From contig CAZJPN010000007.1 of NCBI GenBank assembly GCA_964547905.1, forward strand, positions 1-64,000: a DNA stretch of 64,000 bases, given 5' to 3'. Position 1 is the stretch's first letter. Each line of letters begins with the position of its first letter. This DNA is from JAJYLM01 sp964547905. GTDB taxonomy: Bacteria; JAMCPX01. This document shows positions 61,386-64,000 of the stretch, piece after piece. The notes under the pieces are model-generated. The model saw nothing but the letters and a program-made list of their open reading frames with translations. It did no database searches and was not told the DNA's origin. The position numbers and the translations under genes were made by a program.

Positions 61386-61428
61386 GATTGCTTCGTCATG
61401 CCGCCAAGGCGGCATTCCTCGCAATGAC
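61386..61428. repeat. Palindromic repeat (GATTGCTTCGTC...GCAATGAC) after lipA
   Basis: The core ATGCCGCC-AA-GGCGGCAT (61398-61415) is flanked by GATTGCTTCGTC and CCTCGCAATGAC. It ends 2 bp from the lipA stop and could terminate the lpdA-lipB-lipA transcript. Its outer ends match 37566-37609 and, more loosely, 4399-4439. Confidence 0.8.
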
Positions 61429-61430
61429 AG

Positions 61431-62321
61431 TTACTTAATAATCCTTTGTTTTAAATTCTCGCGCACTTGCTCCCTTTTTTCTGACACCTGCATCCACATA
61501 TCTCTTGCCATAAAGGAACTTCTGACAAATGGTGATGCCTTGACCACGGTAAACCCAAGCGTATATCCATATTCCTCAAGCATCTTAAAGATCTCGGGAT
61601 GAACATAGGTTGTAACATCTTCGTTTTCAGGTAATGGCTTTAAGTACTGGCCTATCGTCAGTACATCGCATCCGGTCTTCTTGATGTCATACATCAGTTC
61701 TTTTATCTCATTGATATGTTCTCCAAGACCAAGCATAAAACCGGACTTAGTTATCGTATGCCCGTTGATATGCTTTATCGTTTCAAGTACGGATAGGCTT
61801 GTGTAATAATCCGATAAAGGCCTTATGCCCGGATATAACCGCTTGATTGTCTCAATATTGTGGGCAATGATGTCCGGAGATGTTTCTACTATCAATTTTA
61901 TAAGTTCCTCACTCCCGTTAAAATCGGGTATCAACACCTCAACATGTATATCGTTGTATCTCAGGGTACGGATTACCTTTACAAATTGATATGCCCCATT
62001 ATCCTCAAGATCGTCTCTTGTTACGGATGTAACCACGGTGTAATCCGTACCAATCCATTTTAATACACCAAGTATTTTTTTATGTTCGTATTCATCTACC
62101 TTTTCAGGAAGGCCTTTTTCTACTCCGCAGAATCTACACTGCCTTGTACACTGCCTGCCAAGGATCATAAAGGTAATCTCCCCGCGGCTATAGCATGCCC
62201 ATCTGTTCGGGCATAAAGCACTCTCGCAAACCGTATTTACATGATGCTGCTCGATATAATCCGCCATGGGCTTTATGCTATTCTCGTTGTATCTTATGTT
62301 AATCCAATCGGGCATTGTCAT
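61431..62321 (-). CDS. lipA: Lipoyl synthase
   Basis: LipA inserts two sulfurs into protein-bound octanoate to make lipoate. The 296-residue radical SAM enzyme has the auxiliary cluster ligands CESALCPNRWAC (C-x4-C-x5-C), the SAM motif CTRQCRFC and VVTSVTRDDLEDNGA. The C-terminal SSFMAR serine motif is present. It follows lipB by 8 bp, so the octanoylation and sulfur-insertion steps are cotranscribed with lpdA. Confidence 0.97.
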   Translation of the reverse strand: MTMPDWINIRYNENSIKPMADYIEQHHVNTVCESALCPNRWACYSRGEITFMILGRQCTRQCRFCGVEKGLPEKVDEYEHKKILGVLKWIGTDYTVVTSVTRDDLEDNGAYQFVKVIRTLRYNDIHVEVLIPDFNGSEELIKLIVETSPDIIAHNIETIKRLYPGIRPLSDYYTSLSVLETIKHINGHTITKSGFMLGLGEHINEIKELMYDIKKTGCDVLTIGQYLKPLPENEDVTTYVHPEIFKMLEEYGYTLGFTVVKASPFVRSSFMARDMWMQVSEKREQVRENLKQRIIK

Positions 62322-62329
62322 AAAATTAC

Positions 62330-62983
62330 CTAAGATATGCTTCCCCTCAGAATGAATTTATCCGGCAAGTAATCAAATCTTCTTGAAAATTTTGATATAA
62401 CGACATGCTTGACCATATCCATGGGAACCATCCTTTTTGTCGAAAGTGTCAAGTTTGTTATCTTCTCATTTTCAACACCGCATGTTCTTATTGTCTTAAA
62501 CAGGTTGAGATCATTTGATATATTTATTGCAAACCCGTGCGTTGATACTTTATTATGAATTTTCATGCCGACAAAGCCGATTTTTCGGTCCGCAACCCAT
62601 AGACCCGGCTCCTCGCCCTTTTTCGGCTTAAGATTAAATTTAGCTACTACATCAGCCATGGTTTCTACAATACCGGCAAGCAGATCGACAGGCATGTTCG
62701 ACACTTTCATTATCGGATATCCGACAAGCTGTCCGTTGTTATGCACAACTGCACCTCCGCCGCGATCAGTATGAATGACAGGTATGCCCTGTTCCTTTAT
62801 ATATGACGTGTCAATGACGCTGTACTCATTACCATCGGAGCCGATAGTTATAACAGGGTTATGTTCTAAGAGTATAAGGGTATCATCGGCACCATGTTCG
62901 ACCTCATCTCTTACCTCGCTCATAATATCTCCTGCAGAATTATAATCCATGGTACCAAGATCGATGATGCGCAATTTTTTCAT
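62330..62983 (-). CDS. lipB: Octanoyl-[ACP]:protein N-octanoyltransferase
   Basis: LipB moves octanoyl from ACP to lipoyl domains. The protein has 217 residues from the ATG 62983, which overlaps the lpdA stop as ATGA; a further-upstream start would add an atypical tail. It has TDRGGGAVVHNNGQLVGYPI, the catalytic Lys in RKIGFVGMKI and Cys in RTCGVENEKITNL. Length and motifs are normal. Confidence 0.95.
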   Translation of the reverse strand: MKKLRIIDLGTMDYNSAGDIMSEVRDEVEHGADDTLILLEHNPVITIGSDGNEYSVIDTSYIKEQGIPVIHTDRGGGAVVHNNGQLVGYPIMKVSNMPVDLLAGIVETMADVVAKFNLKPKKGEEPGLWVADRKIGFVGMKIHNKVSTHGFAINISNDLNLFKTIRTCGVENEKITNLTLSTKRMVPMDMVKHVVISKFSRRFDYLPDKFILRGSIS

Positions 62984-64000
62984 AAAACACCTTTTTTCAT
63001 CGTATGCTGCGAAAGACCATCGACAGCCCATGCTGCTTCAGCCACTGCCTCTGAAAAGCTCGGGTGGGCAAAAACAGCCCGTCTTAATTCGTCAACTGTA
63101 ATTTCCCCGGCAATACCCGCGGTAAATAAAGACACGAGTTCATAGGCTGACTCCCCTACAATCGAAGCACCAAGGACCCTGCCATATTTTTTATCGGATA
63201 TAATTTTGATAAACCCGGAAGGCTCTCCATGTACAAGTGCCATGGGGCTGTTTGCAAGCTCGAATGTGCCTGTCTTCACATCCATGCCGGCTTCCCGTGC
63301 CGACCTTTCATCCATGCCAACCTGAGATACAGGCGGTCTCGAATACACAACGGAAGGTACAAGCAAAGGCTCGAAGATCTTTTGAGCACCAAGCATATTC
63401 TCCACCGCTATTATGCCCTGATGAAATGCCGCATGGGCAAGTAGCTTTATGCCGTTGACGTCTCCTGCGGCATATATGTTATCAGCACTTGTACGCATAG
63501 CCCTATTGACATCGATCCATCCTTTTGAAGTTGATACACCGACAGCATCCAAACTCAGCTCAAGGGTGTTCGGCCTCCTGCCTGTTGCAACGAATATCCG
63601 ATCTGCATTAATTGATCTGCCGTCTGTTGCTTTGCCTGAGGAAGGCTCGAGTACTAATTCCATGCCTTTGCCTGAAGATGATAAGATCCTTGTTGCTTTA
63701 TGCGATAAGACTACCTCTATTCCAAGTTTTTTCATAAGATCTTTTTCATACGAACCAATGTCCGGGTCCATAAACGGCAGAAGTCTATCCATAAATTCAA
63801 CGATAACAACCCTCTTTGCCCCAAACGATTTTAGTATGGTCGCATATTCAATACCTACAGCACCACCGCCTATTATAGCCGGGCTCTCAGGTACATCCAG
63901 CATTGTAAAAATACCATCACTGGAAAAGACCCCATCAAATTGAATACCCTCAATATCAGGCATAGAAGGACTTGAGCCGGATGCAATGAGAACAAATCTC
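62980..64000 (-). CDS. lpdA: Dihydrolipoamide dehydrogenase, N-terminus beyond window
   Basis: This E3 flavoprotein of 2-oxoacid dehydrogenases or the glycine cleavage system is open to the window edge; the first visible residues RFVLIASGSSPS are the end of the FAD domain. The NAD-binding motif is IGGGAVGIEYATILKSFGA, then RIFVATGRRPN, IYAAGDVNG, and the interface catalytic region AHPSFSEAVAEAAWA with the His-Pro and Glu. The redox-active Cys pair is outside the window. It is the first gene of lpdA-lipB-lipA. Confidence 0.93.
   Translation of the reverse strand, partial: RFVLIASGSSPSMPDIEGIQFDGVFSSDGIFTMLDVPESPAIIGGGAVGIEYATILKSFGAKRVVIVEFMDRLLPFMDPDIGSYEKDLMKKLGIEVVLSHKATRILSSSGKGMELVLEPSSGKATDGRSINADRIFVATGRRPNTLELSLDAVGVSTSKGWIDVNRAMRTSADNIYAAGDVNGIKLLAHAAFHQGIIAVENMLGAQKIFEPLLVPSVVYSRPPVSQVGMDERSAREAGMDVKTGTFELANSPMALVHGEPSGFIKIISDKKYGRVLGASIVGESAYELVSLFTAGIAGEITVDELRRAVFAHPSFSEAVAEAAWAVDGLSQHTMKKGVL

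Noticed and set aside
1..64000. CRISPR arrays, prophage, complete insertion sequences, rRNA operons
   Set aside because: No regularly spaced direct repeats, phage structural genes, transposases or rRNA sequence were seen; the only mobile-like elements are short palindromic repeats without coding capacity.

Overview
The window is a dense, AT-rich stretch of a Gram-negative bacterial chromosome with about 60 protein genes, two serine tRNAs and almost no spacer DNA. Kdo transferase (waaA), heptose-1-P adenylyltransferase (rfaE2), an FtsX-type lipoprotein-release permease and site-2 protease RseP point to an LPS-bearing outer membrane. MqnC points to menaquinone made by the futalosine route. The gene orders prfB-lysS-lolC and uppS-dxr-rseP, a eukaryote-like Ser/Thr kinase, a PilT ATPase and a split pyruvate carboxylase suggest a deltaproteobacterial (Desulfobacterota-like) or nearby anaerobic lineage. 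That placement is inference; no rRNA is present to settle it.

Layout. 1-5.4 kb: a 5'-truncated GH31 glycosidase, a ThDP-dependent lyase, tRNA-Ser(UGA) and an MBL-fold hydrolase. 5.5-11.3 kb (minus): prfB (with a programmed +1 frameshift), lysS, a LolC-like permease, then DUF47-Pit phosphate uptake. 11.4-18.6 kb: a receiver/HD-GYP phosphodiesterase on plus, MarC, and a minus-strand run grpE-dnaK-dnaJ-(zinc-ribbon receiver)-mqnC. 18.9-29.5 kb: a membrane-anchored PHP protein, waaA, a PerR/Fur regulator, rfaE2, a Usp protein, rsmE, plsY, pyruvate carboxylase A and B subunits, and amrB. 29.5-36.7 kb (minus): hisB-hisH-hisA-hisF-hisIE, then a Ser/Thr kinase overlapping an alpha-methylacyl-CoA racemase, and a dolichyl-phosphate-mannose-synthase-like enzyme. 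36.9-49.7 kb: two GT39/ArnT-like glycosyltransferases, uppS-dxr-rseP-tsaB-MoxR-VWA, a receiver/MshEN/PilT operon, and an Rrf2-DUF59 pair. 49.8-64 kb: a DUF2400 protein, hemW, a GNAT protein, an alpha/beta hydrolase, an IlvD/Edd-type dehydratase next to an unusual GMC oxidoreductase carrying a ferredoxin-like cysteine motif, an MBL hydrolase, serS followed by tRNA-Ser(GCU), and lpdA-lipB-lipA (lpdA runs off the window end).

The most distinctive non-genic signal is a set of small palindromic repeat families scattered through the window. Most copies are intergenic, but one sits in frame inside hisF, directly after the catalytic Asp130, and another sits in frame inside a GT39 glycosyltransferase. 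A third family has perfect CCCCGTTAGAAA-type terminal inverted repeats. A remnant appears to supply the ribosome binding site of the GMC oxidoreductase. Several genes (the HD-GYP regulator, prfB, uppS, perhaps serS) have sigma70-like promoters placed so that transcription should start at or within a few bases of the start codon, which suggests leaderless mRNAs. No CRISPR array, prophage or complete insertion sequence was seen.
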